Shown here in pieces: positions 17,194-26,095 of a stretch of 64,000 nt of DNA; position 1 is the first letter of the stretch; each line of letters begins with the position of its first letter. This DNA comes from Bin5 sp965204705 (lineage in GTDB: Bacteria > Chloroflexota > Anaerolineae > Caldilineales > Caldilineaceae). The notes beneath the pieces are model-generated. The model made no database searches. It worked only from the letters and a program-made list of their open reading frames with translations, and was not told the DNA's origin. The stretch is taken from the NCBI GenBank assembly GCA_965204705.1, contig OZ242006.1:5146001-5210000 (forward strand), given 5' to 3'. The position numbers were made by a program, and so were the translations under genes.

Positions 17194-17788
17194 GCATCTC
17201 CTCCAGGGCTTCGTCACCCAGCGACTTGGCGGCGCTTGCCATGTAGGCCAACTGCTCCGAGACCAGCGACGAGAAGGCGAAAAAGAGGTTAAAGGCCCGC
17301 AGCGGTGTGGTCAGATAGAAGCTGGCGTCGGTGGCCATGTCGAAGATCTGGGACGGCCAATAGAGCGCGATCAGGAAGGACATGCCCGACCACTCTTTGG
17401 CCAGCTTGCCGTACTCGATCGTAAAGACCGAGCCGTAGTTGGCGCTGTTGAACTTGAGACTTTTGCGGCCGAGGATGGAGCCGAACAGCCAGATGTAAAA
17501 GCCGACGCCAGCCATATAGGGATTGGTCTTGGCGCGGTAGGCCATGCCGCTCGACACCATCTGGATGCCGGTGGTGAGCATCCAGATCAGCATCGTCATC
17601 ATGACGCCCCAGTTTGAGATCGGGTTGTTGAAGAGATAGAAAAGGGTTTCCCCCTGGATGCGCCCCTGCACCCACCCCATGCTTCCCAGCAGGTCGGCGA
17701 CGAACATAGCGGCCACCAGGGCCAGAATTGGTCTTGATGAGAGGAGGGCTACACGCCCGATTGAGGTCTTGGCAATGTCGTTTTTCAC
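17180..17788 (-). CDS. Membrane protein of unknown function
   Basis: About 202 residues with several hydrophobic segments (ILALVAAMFVADLLGSMGW; WGVMMTMLIWMLTTGIQMV; GVGFYIWLFGSILG; MSFLIALYWPSQIFDM; LRAFNLFFAFSSLVSEQLA). The GTG at 17788 follows AAGGAG and gives VKNDIAKTSIGRV as N-terminus; an upstream ATG at 17872 adds a charged, non-conserved-looking tail. It forms a two-gene unit with the membrane protein downstream. No motif identifies its role. Confidence 0.65.
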   Translation of the reverse strand: MKNDIAKTSIGRVALLSSRPILALVAAMFVADLLGSMGWVQGRIQGETLFYLFNNPISNWGVMMTMLIWMLTTGIQMVSSGMAYRAKTNPYMAGVGFYIWLFGSILGRKSLKFNSANYGSVFTIEYGKLAKEWSGMSFLIALYWPSQIFDMATDASFYLTTPLRAFNLFFAFSSLVSEQLAYMASAAKSLGDEALEEMRGYL

Positions 17789-18095
17789 GGGTCGCTCCTT
17801 GCTGTTAGGTCGAGCTTTTGGCCTGCGGTGGAGCCCGGTCGTTGCCGGGCCGCAAGGTGATGTTCTGCCCATGTTAGCACATATGTTCTAGAATGTCAAG
17901 AGAGATCTTTTTGTTTTTTTTCGCGGTATTTGGTGAAAAGAGGGGAAGATTCTGTTAGTGCCCATCACGCGTCTTGTGGAACAGGAGCTAGAATTGAAAT
18001 AGATACACGAGGGGGCTGCGAGCAATTCCCTCATATGTGCTACTCGCCAACGCATGAAGTTCCTTGTCTGAACTAATTGAGTGGTATACTCCCAG

Positions 18096-18163
18096 CCACT
18101 ATTAACACTTAGGCCCCCAAACGTTAATAGTGGAATCCGTTATGTAATTAACGTTAATAGTGG
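18096..18163 (+). promoter_or_regulatory. Three copies of an 11-mer upstream of the Fic gene, probable operator
   Basis: GTTAATAGTGG occurs directly at 18123-18133 and 18153-18163, exactly 30 bases apart (about three helix turns), and inverted (CCACTATTAAC) at 18096-18106. The last copy ends 11 bases before the Fic ATG. The spacing and symmetry suggest binding of a dimeric regulator, possibly the Fic protein's own C-terminal winged helix (inference). The rest of the 17.9-18.1 kb gap shows only an AT-rich stretch. Confidence 0.55.
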
Positions 18164-18174
18164 AATTGGTCATT

Positions 18175-19338
18175 ATGAAGCGCGGCGAGATCGGCAGTTA
18201 CGAAGTTTCGAACACTGGAGACGAACAGGTACGCGCTTTTGTCCCCCTTCCGTTGCCGCCGCAACCTCCGCTGGACATGGACGGACCGCTGCAGCAGACG
18301 CTTGAAGCAGCGCTGTTGGCCTTGGGTCGTCTCGACGGAGTCACAACGCTCCTGCCGGATCAGACTCTGTTTCTCTATACTTACGTGCGCAAGGAGGCCG
18401 TGCTCTCTTCTCAGATTGAAGGAACACAGTCATCGTTGTCCGACCTTCTGCTCTTTGAGTTAGAGGAGGCGCCCGGCGTCCCGCTGGATGATGTGATCGA
18501 AGTCTCGAACTACGTAGCTGCGCTTGAGCACGGTCTGCAACGCCTGAAGGAGGGCTTCCCGCTTTCCAACCGCTTGCTTCGGGAGATCCATGGAGTGCTG
18601 CTGTCGCGGGGGAGGGGCAGCGATAAAACTCCAGGCGAGTTTCGCCGTTCACAGAACTGGATCGGCGGCTCCCGTCCCGGCAACGCCGACTTCGTGCCGC
18701 CGCCACATCGCGCCGTGCCAGACTGCATGGCCGAGTTGGAGAGCTTCCTCAACGCAAGGGCAGACGGGCTTCCCCTGCTGTTACGCGCTGGCCTGGCCCA
18801 TCTGCAATTCGAGACTATTCACCCTTTCCTTGACGGCAACGGGCGCGTCGGCAGACTGCTGGTGACACTGCTTTTGTGTCAGGCTGGCGTGCTGAGGGAG
18901 CCGCTCCTGTACTTGAGCCTCTATTTGAAGCAACACAGGGAGAAATACTACGATCTGCTCAATTTCGTACGCCAAAGCGGTGACTGGGAGGAATGGCTCG
19001 CCTTTTTCCTCGAAGGCGTAAGGGTAACGGCCACAGGCGCCGTCGATGTTGCCCAACAGATCGGCCAGATGTTCCAGGAAAACCATAGTCGCATCGAAAT
19101 GACTGGACGACGCGCTGGTTCGGCTATTCGCGTGCACGAAGCGTTGAAGGCGCGTCCCGTACTGCCTCTATCCGAGGTTTGCAAGAGAACGGCGCTTGCC
19201 TTCCCAACCGCTACCAGGGCGATGGAGTTGCTCGTCGAGCACGGGATTGCGCGTGAAATTACGGGAAAACGCCGTGACCGGCTATTCGTGTACGACCGGT
19301 ATCTTGCGATTCTGGATGAAGGGACAGAGCCGGTGTAG
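18175..19338 (+). CDS. Fic family protein with inhibitory helix and C-terminal winged helix
   Basis: Predicted AMP-transferase of ~387 residues. The N-terminal segment AFVPLPLPPQPPL is typical of stand-alone bacterial Fic proteins. The auto-inhibitory motif (S/T)xxxE(G/N) is S-S-Q-I-E-G at 78-83, before the Fic core (class II arrangement). A target-binding flap region FRRSQNWIGG is followed by the catalytic HPFLDGNGRVGR at 216-227. The last ~80 residues look like a winged helix (LSEVCKRTALAFPTATRAME). The ATG at 18175 is preferred; a GTG at 18160 is possible. Repeated 11-mers upstream suggest autoregulation. It is unrelated in operon terms to the following ABC cassette. Confidence 0.92.
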   Translation: MKRGEIGSYEVSNTGDEQVRAFVPLPLPPQPPLDMDGPLQQTLEAALLALGRLDGVTTLLPDQTLFLYTYVRKEAVLSSQIEGTQSSLSDLLLFELEEAPGVPLDDVIEVSNYVAALEHGLQRLKEGFPLSNRLLREIHGVLLSRGRGSDKTPGEFRRSQNWIGGSRPGNADFVPPPHRAVPDCMAELESFLNARADGLPLLLRAGLAHLQFETIHPFLDGNGRVGRLLVTLLLCQAGVLREPLLYLSLYLKQHREKYYDLLNFVRQSGDWEEWLAFFLEGVRVTATGAVDVAQQIGQMFQENHSRIEMTGRRAGSAIRVHEALKARPVLPLSEVCKRTALAFPTATRAMELLVEHGIAREITGKRRDRLFVYDRYLAILDEGTEPV

Positions 19339-19366
19339 GATCGCGTGCGGGACGACCCTAAACCAT

Positions 19367-19388
19367 GTCCACACATCTGTGGACTTTT
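19367..19388 (+). terminator. Rho-independent terminator after the Fic gene
   Basis: GTCCACA and TGTGGAC pair around a CATC loop and are followed by TTTT. It lies 28 bases after the Fic stop. The remainder of the gap up to the next gene at 19672 holds no further recognised feature. Confidence 0.55.
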
Positions 19389-19671
19389 CCAACCAACCGG
19401 GACTGCAGGAAGTCAGAGCTCCAGCTAGTGGAGGCCGACAGCGAAACTGACATTTCACGTCGACCTACTTCCAGAACCCCGGCCCTCTGCACGCTGATTG
19501 ACACCATTCCGAACCCGTGTTATCTTCTCCCGCAGTGCCCCATCTTGCTTCAGGCAGGTCCTCATAGCTGTTTGCAACCGCAACCGGTTGCGCGGCGCAA
19601 GTTCTTCGAATAGTCTGCCCGAGATGATCCATTCTACGTTTCCACATTTTCATTCAAAGGAGCGACGCAAA

Positions 19672-21057
19672 ATGACACAACGCGCAATGAGCCGACGTGA
19701 TTTCATGCACGTGGCAACCGCAACATCTGTCGGCGCCCTGATCGCCGCCTGTGCGCCGGCTGCGGCACCATCGGCGGGAGATGACGGCGGGGGCGCAGCG
19801 GCAATGGAAGATGTCACCATTGAGTTTTGGGTGAACCAGCCGATGGCCCGCTCTGAAGGGCTGTGGGATACGCTGATGGCCGAGTACGAGGAGACCAACC
19901 CCGGCGTCACAGTATCCTCGCTCATCATCCCGCACCGCGACTACGAGCCGAAGGTGCTCACCGGTCTGGCCGGCGGCACGGTTGGCGACCTGCTGGACGT
20001 CCACCCCATGCACAACGCCACCATGGCGATGCGCGGCGCGCTGATGCCGCTGGATGAGCTGATGCCCACGCTCGGCGTCAGCGAGGATGAGATGACCAAG
20101 GCCTGGGACTACAATGTCTGGCGCGGAAAGCGCTGGGCGATTCCCCGCTCGGACAACCCGACAATCATGCTCTACAACCGCAGCATGGTCGCCGAGGCCG
20201 GCATGGACGACCCGGCCGAGCTGTGGGCGGAAGGCAAGTGGGACATCGAAGCATTCGACAACACGATGGATGCCGTCAGCGGCGGCGAGGGCGAAGATCG
20301 CGTTTACGGCTGCGCTCTGCCCGGCGGCGGCACGATCCGCATGCAGTGCGTCTGGATCTGGGGCAACGATGCCACAGTCTGGAATGCGGAAGAGACCGCA
20401 TCCGCCTTCAACAGCCCCAAGGCGATCGAGGCCTGGGAGTACATGACCGGCGCGGTGGCCAGAGGGTGGGCGCCCACTCCTGCCGAGAGCAATATCCCCG
20501 GCGGCTGGGTCGCCATGATGGGACAGCGCCGCCTTTGCATGCAGTGGCCGGGCGCGCAGTTCGTCCTCGGCGGCCAGGCGCAGTTCATCCCCGAAGACGT
20601 GATGTCGGAGATGCAGCTGGTGCCGCTCAACACGCTGTGGAACGGCAATCGCGAAGTGCGCAACGCCACCAACTCCCACGGCATCTACCTGCAGACCGAC
20701 CACGTGGACGAGTCCTGGGCGATGTGCCAGTACCTGATCTCGGACGATGCTCAGTTCCGCATCATCCGCGAGCGCTGGACTTCGCCGATGGTCAAGCGCC
20801 ATGCTGAAAGCGAAGCCTGGTTGGGCAGCCTCGAGCCGAACCTGGAGACGGCGGAGATGTGGGAAGACTCCTTCAACAACATCCGCGCCTTCTCGCACCT
20901 GCCGCGCCAGCAGGAGATGGACAACCTGATCCAGGCGGCCAAGGATCGCATCATTCTCGGTGAGGCCACGGCCCAGGAGGCGATGGACGCTGTCGCCGCC
21001 GAAGTCGACGCCATCATCGCAGAGGTGGAAGTAGAGATCCAGGAAGCCGGACTGTAG
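19672..21057 (+). CDS. Sugar ABC transporter substrate-binding lipoprotein (cassette 2)
   Basis: Solute-binding protein of ~461 residues. The Tat-like motif is SRRDFM (7-12), and the lipobox IAAC puts Cys at residue 27. A Ala/Gly/Asp-rich linker follows, then the binding domain beginning VTIEFWVNQPM. The ATG at 19672 follows AAAGGAG; the longer open frame upstream is not protein-like. It is the first gene of an operon with two permeases and three PhyH-type dioxygenases behind them, so the imported compound is probably oxidised by those enzymes (inference). The ligand is unknown. Confidence 0.92.
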   Translation: MTQRAMSRRDFMHVATATSVGALIAACAPAAAPSAGDDGGGAAAMEDVTIEFWVNQPMARSEGLWDTLMAEYEETNPGVTVSSLIIPHRDYEPKVLTGLAGGTVGDLLDVHPMHNATMAMRGALMPLDELMPTLGVSEDEMTKAWDYNVWRGKRWAIPRSDNPTIMLYNRSMVAEAGMDDPAELWAEGKWDIEAFDNTMDAVSGGEGEDRVYGCALPGGGTIRMQCVWIWGNDATVWNAEETASAFNSPKAIEAWEYMTGAVARGWAPTPAESNIPGGWVAMMGQRRLCMQWPGAQFVLGGQAQFIPEDVMSEMQLVPLNTLWNGNREVRNATNSHGIYLQTDHVDESWAMCQYLISDDAQFRIIRERWTSPMVKRHAESEAWLGSLEPNLETAEMWEDSFNNIRAFSHLPRQQEMDNLIQAAKDRIILGEATAQEAMDAVAAEVDAIIAEVEVEIQEAGL

Positions 21058-21070
21058 TTCAGTGATCAGT

Positions 21071-21104
21071 GGATAGTGGTCAGTGAAACCACTGGCCACT
21101 ATCC
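21071..21104 (+). terminator. Strong hairpin after binding-protein gene, built from heptamer repeat
   Basis: The left arm 21071-21085 pairs with 21090-21104 over 15 bases with one wobble and a 4-base loop; TTTCTC follows. The sequence consists of AGTGGTC-type heptamers, so a repeat unit may have been recruited as an attenuator between the binding protein and its permeases. Confidence 0.55.
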
Positions 21105-21126
21105 TTTCTCGCCCGGAGATTGGCCC

Positions 21127-22077
21127 ATGGCAGATGCTGTTCCGCTGGGGGTGAGCAGCCCTGCACCAAGCAGAAAACCGAGATGGTCGCGCAAAGTCAA
21201 AGCGGACAACATCGCGGGCTATCTTTTCCTCGCGCCCTGGATCATAGGCTTCCTGGCCTTTACGGTCGGGCCAATGCTGGCCTCCGGCTACCTGTCGCTG
21301 ACGAAATTTTCCGGTTTCGGCGCGGTTAAATGGGTCGGTTTCGAGAATTACGACAAGATCTTCCGGGACGATCTCTTCTACACGGCGTTATACAACACCT
21401 CCTATTACGCTTTTTTCGGCGTGCCCGCCCAACTGATCGTCGCGCTCTGCCTGGCCGTGATGCTCAACATGAAGGTGCGCTACGTCAACGTCTTCCGCAC
21501 CGTCTTCTACATTCCAACGGTGACGCCGGCAGTTGCAAGCGTCTTTTTGTGGGTCTGGATCTTCAACTTCGACTTCGGCCTGATCAACTCGCTGCTGCGC
21601 ATGGTCGGGATCTCACCGGTCAACTGGCTGTGGGATCCCCAGATCGTCAAGCCGGCGCTGATTCTGATGAGCCTGTGGTCGGTGGGGCAACAGATGGTGA
21701 TCTTTCTGGCCGCGCTGCAGGGCGTGTCTGAAGAGCTATTGGAGGCGGCATCGATCGACGGCGCCACCAACTTCCGCCGCTTCATCCGCATTACCATCCC
21801 GCTGATCAGTCCGGTTATTTTTCTCAACCTCATTATCGGAATCATCAACCTTTTCCAGACGTTCACGGTCGCCTTCATCGCTACCAGGGGCGGGCCGATC
21901 AACTCCTCGCTCTTTTACGTGCTCTACATCTATCGTAAAGGGTTCGAGAGCTTCTCGATGGGCTATGCCTCCGGGCTGGCCTGGATCCTGTTTATGATTA
22001 TCCTGGTGATCACCGCCATCCAGTTCTATTTCGCCCGCAATTGGGTCTACTATGAGAGCGGCGGCCCGCCCAGCTAG
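21127..22077 (+). CDS. Sugar ABC transporter permease, MalF/UgpA type (cassette 2)
   Basis: About 316 residues with six membrane segments, starting IAGYLFLAPWIIGFLAF. The EAA loop is EAASIDGATNFRRFIRITIP, and the C-terminus is FYFARNWVYYESGGPPS, the usual W-V-x-Y-E end of this subfamily. The start is taken at the ATG at 21127, behind CGGAGAT; an in-frame GTG at 21076 falls inside the hairpin and is unlikely. It partners the permease at 22162, and no ATPase gene is nearby. Confidence 0.9.
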   Translation: MADAVPLGVSSPAPSRKPRWSRKVKADNIAGYLFLAPWIIGFLAFTVGPMLASGYLSLTKFSGFGAVKWVGFENYDKIFRDDLFYTALYNTSYYAFFGVPAQLIVALCLAVMLNMKVRYVNVFRTVFYIPTVTPAVASVFLWVWIFNFDFGLINSLLRMVGISPVNWLWDPQIVKPALILMSLWSVGQQMVIFLAALQGVSEELLEAASIDGATNFRRFIRITIPLISPVIFLNLIIGIINLFQTFTVAFIATRGGPINSSLFYVLYIYRKGFESFSMGYASGLAWILFMIILVITAIQFYFARNWVYYESGGPPS

Positions 22078-22081
22078 AACT

Positions 22082-22115
22082 CCAGTGGTCAGTGGCCGGT
22101 GGTCAGTGATCAGCT
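22082..22115. repeat. Heptamer repeat patch (AGTGGTC type)
   Basis: Short run of CAGTGGTC/CAGTGGCC/CGGTGGTC/CAGTGATC units directly after a stop codon. Same family as patches at 52333 and 57889 and the long array at 63023. Confidence 0.6.
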
Positions 22116-22161
22116 TTGATCATGAGCCACAGATCGTAGACTGCTTCTTTGGAGAAATGCA

Positions 22162-23016
22162 GTGGTAGATAGAGAAGAAAAGTATATCGGGTCGATTTCC
22201 GGGAAGATAGTGGCGTACATTCTGCTGGCAATAGGGGCGGTGATCTCGCTGATGCCGCTCTACTGGCTGGTTATGACGTCGTTGCGGCCCGCGGGCGCCG
22301 AATTCACTTACCCGCCCGAATGGATCCCCTCTTCGTTTCACCCTGAAAACTATACGATCGCCTGGAATCGCGCGCCTTTCTGGATCTTCACCTTCAACAG
22401 CGTTCTCGTAACCTTCCTGGCAACGCTGGGCACCCTCCTTACCGCGTCGATGGCGGCTTATGCCTTTGCGCGCATCCCTTTCTATGGCCGCAACGTCTGG
22501 TTTGCGCTCACGCTCTCGACGATGATGCTACCTTGGGCCGTCACGCTGATCCCGCGCTTCCTGCTCTTCAAATATCTGCAACTGTTTGATTCGCTGTGGC
22601 CGCTTTTTCTGCCGTTTTGGTTTGGAGGGGGGGCCTTCTTTATCTTCCTCATCCGCCAGTTCATTATGACCTTGCCGGTCGAAATGGAGGAGGCGGCCGT
22701 TGTCGACGGCGCTTCGCGTCTGCGTATTTTTCTGTTTATAACTTCGCCGCTCACCAAGCCTGCGATCGCGGCTGTGGGCGTCTTTTCGTTCATTCACCAC
22801 TGGAACGACTTCATATCGCCGCTGATTTATACCAACCGCGAAGAGACCCGTACTTTGGCGCTGGGTCTGCGCTACTTCGGCGACGAGCAGTTCACCGAGT
22901 TCCGACTCATCATGGCGGTCGCCACGTTGATGCTCATCCCCGTCCTGGTCGTCTTCTTTGCCGCCAACAAGTATTTCGTCTCCGGCGTCGCCCTTTCCGG
23001 CCTGGCCGGACGTTAA
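22162..23016 (+). CDS. Sugar ABC transporter permease, MalG/UgpE type (cassette 2)
   Basis: About 284 residues, with membrane segments beginning IVAYILLAIGAVISLMPLYW, the loop YPPEWIPSSFHPENY, and the EAA motif EAAVVDGASRLRIFLFITSP. The C-terminus KYFVSGVALSGLAGR is characteristic. The start is GTG at 22162 behind GGAG; the nearby ATG at 22157 runs into a stop. It completes the permease pair of cassette 2. The PhyH genes follow after ~240 bases that contain a T/A-rich heptamer-like patch near 23035-23055. Confidence 0.9.
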   Translation: MVDREEKYIGSISGKIVAYILLAIGAVISLMPLYWLVMTSLRPAGAEFTYPPEWIPSSFHPENYTIAWNRAPFWIFTFNSVLVTFLATLGTLLTASMAAYAFARIPFYGRNVWFALTLSTMMLPWAVTLIPRFLLFKYLQLFDSLWPLFLPFWFGGGAFFIFLIRQFIMTLPVEMEEAAVVDGASRLRIFLFITSPLTKPAIAAVGVFSFIHHWNDFISPLIYTNREETRTLALGLRYFGDEQFTEFRLIMAVATLMLIPVLVVFFAANKYFVSGVALSGLAGR

Positions 23017-23254
23017 GGGCACTGCAAGTTCTTGGTTTTCAGTTTCCAGTTCTTAGTAACCCCTCTCGTACGCGATCGTCGGGAGGACTTACGTTTTGTG
23101 TGACCCCACTGGCACGCGATTGGTCGCCTGTTCCTGGTTACCGGCTTTTGAGCCGTCCTGTTATCATATTGGACTTACATAGGAGACTCAGGATCAGCGG
23201 TCCCGGGCTGCCAGAAACGACAACCGACTACAAAGGATTTCGGGAGTACAGACT

Positions 23255-24058
23255 ATGCAGAGCGCGAACGGAAACAGTACGCCGGTCGAACGCAAATCAT
23301 TGACAGAAGAACAGATCAACCGCTTCTGGATCGACGGCTATCTGACGATTGGCAAGATTCTGAAGGATGATGAGATCGAGCTGTTGCGGCGGGAGTATGA
23401 CTATGAATTTGAACGGGCTCGCAAGGGACAGAATCCCAGGTTCCGCAACCTGTCGATCGACGATACTGACGACCTGGATGCCAAAAACGAGGCTGAGTCG
23501 CAGATGCTGCAGATCATGCAGATGTGCGAATACAACATCCACTTTCGCGAGTTACTCTACGACGACCGCATTCTGGACATGGTCGAAGACCTGATTGGGC
23601 CGAACATCCAGCTTTTCCACGACCAGGCGCTGTTCAAACCGGCCCACCACGGCGGCCCGGTGCACTGGCATCAGGACAACGCCTACTGGAAATGCAGCCC
23701 GTCCAACTTGGTGAGTTGCTGGCTGACGCTGGACGACGTCGACATTCACAACGGCGCGATGCAGTTCCTGCCGGGCTCCCACTTCCACTCGGTTACGCAT
23801 GAAGACTCTGCCGACGACAGCGTTCTCCTCGACTACGGCGACAACGTTGACCAGTCCAAGGCTGCGGTCATCGCCCTGCCCGCCGGCGGCGTAACTCTGC
23901 ATCACTGCCAGACCCTGCACTACACTGCGCCAAACGTCACGGACAACCAACGCCGCGCCTTCGCCATCCACTTTATGACGCCGGGCACCAAGTCGTTGCG
24001 CGAGATGCAGTACCTGGAGGTGTCGTTCGAACGGCCGGTGTTGAGGATGCGGGTGTGA
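23255..24058 (+). CDS. Phytanoyl-CoA dioxygenase (PhyH) family protein, tandem copy 1
   Basis: Fe(II)/2-oxoglutarate-dependent oxygenase of 267 residues. The iron ligands are in WHQDNAYW (His139, Asp141) and distal His222 in QTLHYTAPN. RRAFAIHF (Arg ~233-234) fits 2-oxoglutarate binding. The N-terminus SLTEEQINRFWIDGYLTIGK is the standard PhyH opening. Paralogues follow at 24199 and 25149 with very similar sequence, including the stretch LIGPNIQLFHDQAL. All lie behind ABC cassette 2, suggesting oxidation of imported compounds. PhyH members act on acyl-CoAs, ectoine, phosphonates and many small molecules, so the substrate is open. Confidence 0.92.
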   Translation: MQSANGNSTPVERKSLTEEQINRFWIDGYLTIGKILKDDEIELLRREYDYEFERARKGQNPRFRNLSIDDTDDLDAKNEAESQMLQIMQMCEYNIHFRELLYDDRILDMVEDLIGPNIQLFHDQALFKPAHHGGPVHWHQDNAYWKCSPSNLVSCWLTLDDVDIHNGAMQFLPGSHFHSVTHEDSADDSVLLDYGDNVDQSKAAVIALPAGGVTLHHCQTLHYTAPNVTDNQRRAFAIHFMTPGTKSLREMQYLEVSFERPVLRMRV

Positions 24059-24096
24059 GGTCAGTTTTTGGTAGTCAGTTTTTAGTTTTTGGTGAT
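24059..24096. repeat. T-rich heptamer repeat patch (AGTTTTT type)
   Basis: Run of GTCAGTTTTTGGTAGTCAG-type units immediately after the PhyH copy 1 stop. The same kind of patch follows PhyH copy 3 (25919-25962) and lies near 54211, 55189 and 58903. Confidence 0.6.
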
Positions 24097-24198
24097 GGCA
24101 AGCGGCCAAGACTTGGGCAGTAGCCAAGAACACAGAATCAGCAGACCGGAGCCGCCTTAACCGGCAGCCGAGTAGGATAGATTTCGAGAGGACCGGGG

Positions 24199-24999
24199 AT
24201 GCAGGCCTCAAATGGGAACAAGACTGCGGTCGAGCGCAAGGCGCTGACAGAAGAGCAGGTCAACCGCTTCTGGATCGAAGGCTACCTGAATATCGGCAAG
24301 GTCCTGCTGGATGACGAGATCGAGTTGCTGCGACGCGAGTATGACAGCGAACTTGAAAAGGCCCGCAGCGGTCAGACCAGGTTTCGCAACCTCGCTATCG
24401 ACGATACCGATGACCTGGCGGCCAAGAACGAGGCCGAAACGCAGATGCTTCAAATTGGGCAAATGTGCGAGAGAAACATCCACTATCGCCGCCTCCTTTA
24501 CGACGACCGTTTCCTCGATCCTGTCGAGGACCTTGTCGGTCCCAACATCCAGCTCTTCCACGACCAGGCCCTTTTTAAGCCGGCCCATCACGGGGGCCCC
24601 GTCCACTGGCACCAGGACAACGCTTACTGGAAGTGCAGCCCGCCCAATCTCGTGAGCTGCTGGCTCACGCTCGACGACGTCGACATAAATAACGGCGCCA
24701 TGCAGTTTATCCCCGGCTCCCACTTCAGTTCGGTGAAGCACGAACAGGCTACTGACACAAACGCCCTCCTCGACCTGGGGGGCCAGGTGGATGAATCGAA
24801 GGCCGTCGCCGTTGCACTCCCCGCCGGCGGAGTGACTCTGCACCACTGCCAGACGCTGCACTACACCGCGCCCAACGTCACCGACCGCCAGCGCCGCGCC
24901 TTTGTCATGCACTTGATGATAACCGGCACCAAGTCACTGCGTGAAGGCGCCTACCTGGACGTTTGCTTTGCTCACCCTGTGCTGCGCATGCGCGTCTAG
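24199..24999 (+). CDS. Phytanoyl-CoA dioxygenase (PhyH) family protein, tandem copy 2
   Basis: 266 residues and closely similar to copy 1 over its whole length. It keeps WHQDNAYWKCSP (His-x-Asp iron site), the distal His in TLHYTAPN and the RRAF Arg. It differs mainly near the N-terminus (KVLLDDEIELLRREYDSELEK) and in the loop after SHFSSV. It starts at ATG with GAGAGGA upstream. The ~140-base spacer to copy 1 carries a T-rich heptamer patch. The divergence between copies suggests an old tandem duplication that may have changed substrate range. Confidence 0.92.
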   Translation: MQASNGNKTAVERKALTEEQVNRFWIEGYLNIGKVLLDDEIELLRREYDSELEKARSGQTRFRNLAIDDTDDLAAKNEAETQMLQIGQMCERNIHYRRLLYDDRFLDPVEDLVGPNIQLFHDQALFKPAHHGGPVHWHQDNAYWKCSPPNLVSCWLTLDDVDINNGAMQFIPGSHFSSVKHEQATDTNALLDLGGQVDESKAVAVALPAGGVTLHHCQTLHYTAPNVTDRQRRAFVMHLMITGTKSLREGAYLDVCFAHPVLRMRV

Positions 25000-25148
25000 C
25001 CCGCAGCAACCAACTCCTGAAAGCTCGTTTTCATTCTTCAGTTTCTATCAGCCGTCTCCCTAGGTCAGATTCTCGCCATTTGGAAACATCGCTCACACTC
25101 CTGGACACACCGAGAACTGGAAACAGAGAACTGAAAGGTCTTCAAGCC

Positions 25149-25919
25149 ATGCAATCTACAAACGGAAATAGCGAGCAAGTACAACGCAAGGCGCTGACAG
25201 AAGAGCAGGTCAACCGCTTCTGGACCGAGGGTTACCTGGGCATTGGCAAGATCCTGGAGGAAGACGAGATCGAGCTGTTGCGCCGCGAGTATGATCACGA
25301 GTTTGAACGGGCCAACAACGGCATTCATCCCAGGTTTCGCAGCCATGCGATCGGCGATACCAAGATGCTGCAGATCATGCAGATGTGCGAATACAACATC
25401 CACTTTCGCCGCCTGCTGTATGACGACCGTATTCTGGATATGATCGAAGACCTGATTGGGCCGAACATTCAACTTTTCCACGACCAGGCGCTGTACAAAC
25501 CGGCTCGCCACGGCGCCCCCGCGCTCTGGCACCAGGACAACGCCTACTGGCGCTGCTCGCCGCCCAACCTGGTGAGCTGCTGGCTGACGCTGGACGACGT
25601 GGACGTTCACAACGGCGCGATGCAGTTTCTGCCGGGCACACACTTCCGCTCGCAGGAACACGACCGGCTCGCCGAAAACAGCGCCCTGCTCGACATGAAG
25701 GACCAGGTCGACGATTCGAAGGCGGTTGTCGTGCCCCTGCCGGCCGGCGGGGTTACGCTGCACCACTGCCAGACATTGCACTACACGGCGCCGAACGAAA
25801 CCGACCGCCAGCGCCGGGCCTTCGCCATCCACTTCATGAATCCCGGCACCCGATCGCTGCGCGAGATGAAGTATCTGGAGGTGTCATTCGAGCAGCCGGT
25901 GCTGCGGATGCGGGTTTGA
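25149..25919 (+). CDS. Phytanoyl-CoA dioxygenase (PhyH) family protein, tandem copy 3
   Basis: About 256 residues. It aligns with copies 1 and 2 but lacks ~12-15 residues of the acidic segment that follows the N-terminal helix (the DDTDDLDAKNEAE region of copy 1). The catalytic motifs are intact: WHQDNAYWRCSP, TLHYTAPNETDRQRRAF. The substrate-side residues before the HxD differ (RHGAPAL in place of HHGGPVH), which may alter specificity. The ATG at 25149 matches the starts of the other copies (MQS-NGN-); the longer open frame upstream is not conserved. Confidence 0.92.
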   Translation: MQSTNGNSEQVQRKALTEEQVNRFWTEGYLGIGKILEEDEIELLRREYDHEFERANNGIHPRFRSHAIGDTKMLQIMQMCEYNIHFRRLLYDDRILDMIEDLIGPNIQLFHDQALYKPARHGAPALWHQDNAYWRCSPPNLVSCWLTLDDVDVHNGAMQFLPGTHFRSQEHDRLAENSALLDMKDQVDDSKAVVVPLPAGGVTLHHCQTLHYTAPNETDRQRRAFAIHFMNPGTRSLREMKYLEVSFEQPVLRMRV

Positions 25920-25962
25920 GGTCAGTTTTCAGTAGTCAGTTTCTGGTTCTTAGTAACGGCGG
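25919..25962. repeat. T-rich heptamer repeat patch after PhyH copy 3
   Basis: GGTCAGTTTTCAGTAGTCAG-type units followed by TTCTTAGTAACGGC, closely like the patch after PhyH copy 1 and the one at 54211. It may have been copied along with the PhyH duplication. Confidence 0.55.
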
Positions 25963-26095
25963 ACGGCCTCGCCATGGCTTGGCCTGACGGGGTAGAGGGA
26001 TTGGATAAACGCCTGTGTTTCCCAAATCCGATTTCGGGATGGGTGGATTGGAAACGAGGAGACCAAACGAACTCATGAAGAGGAGGAGTAACACA

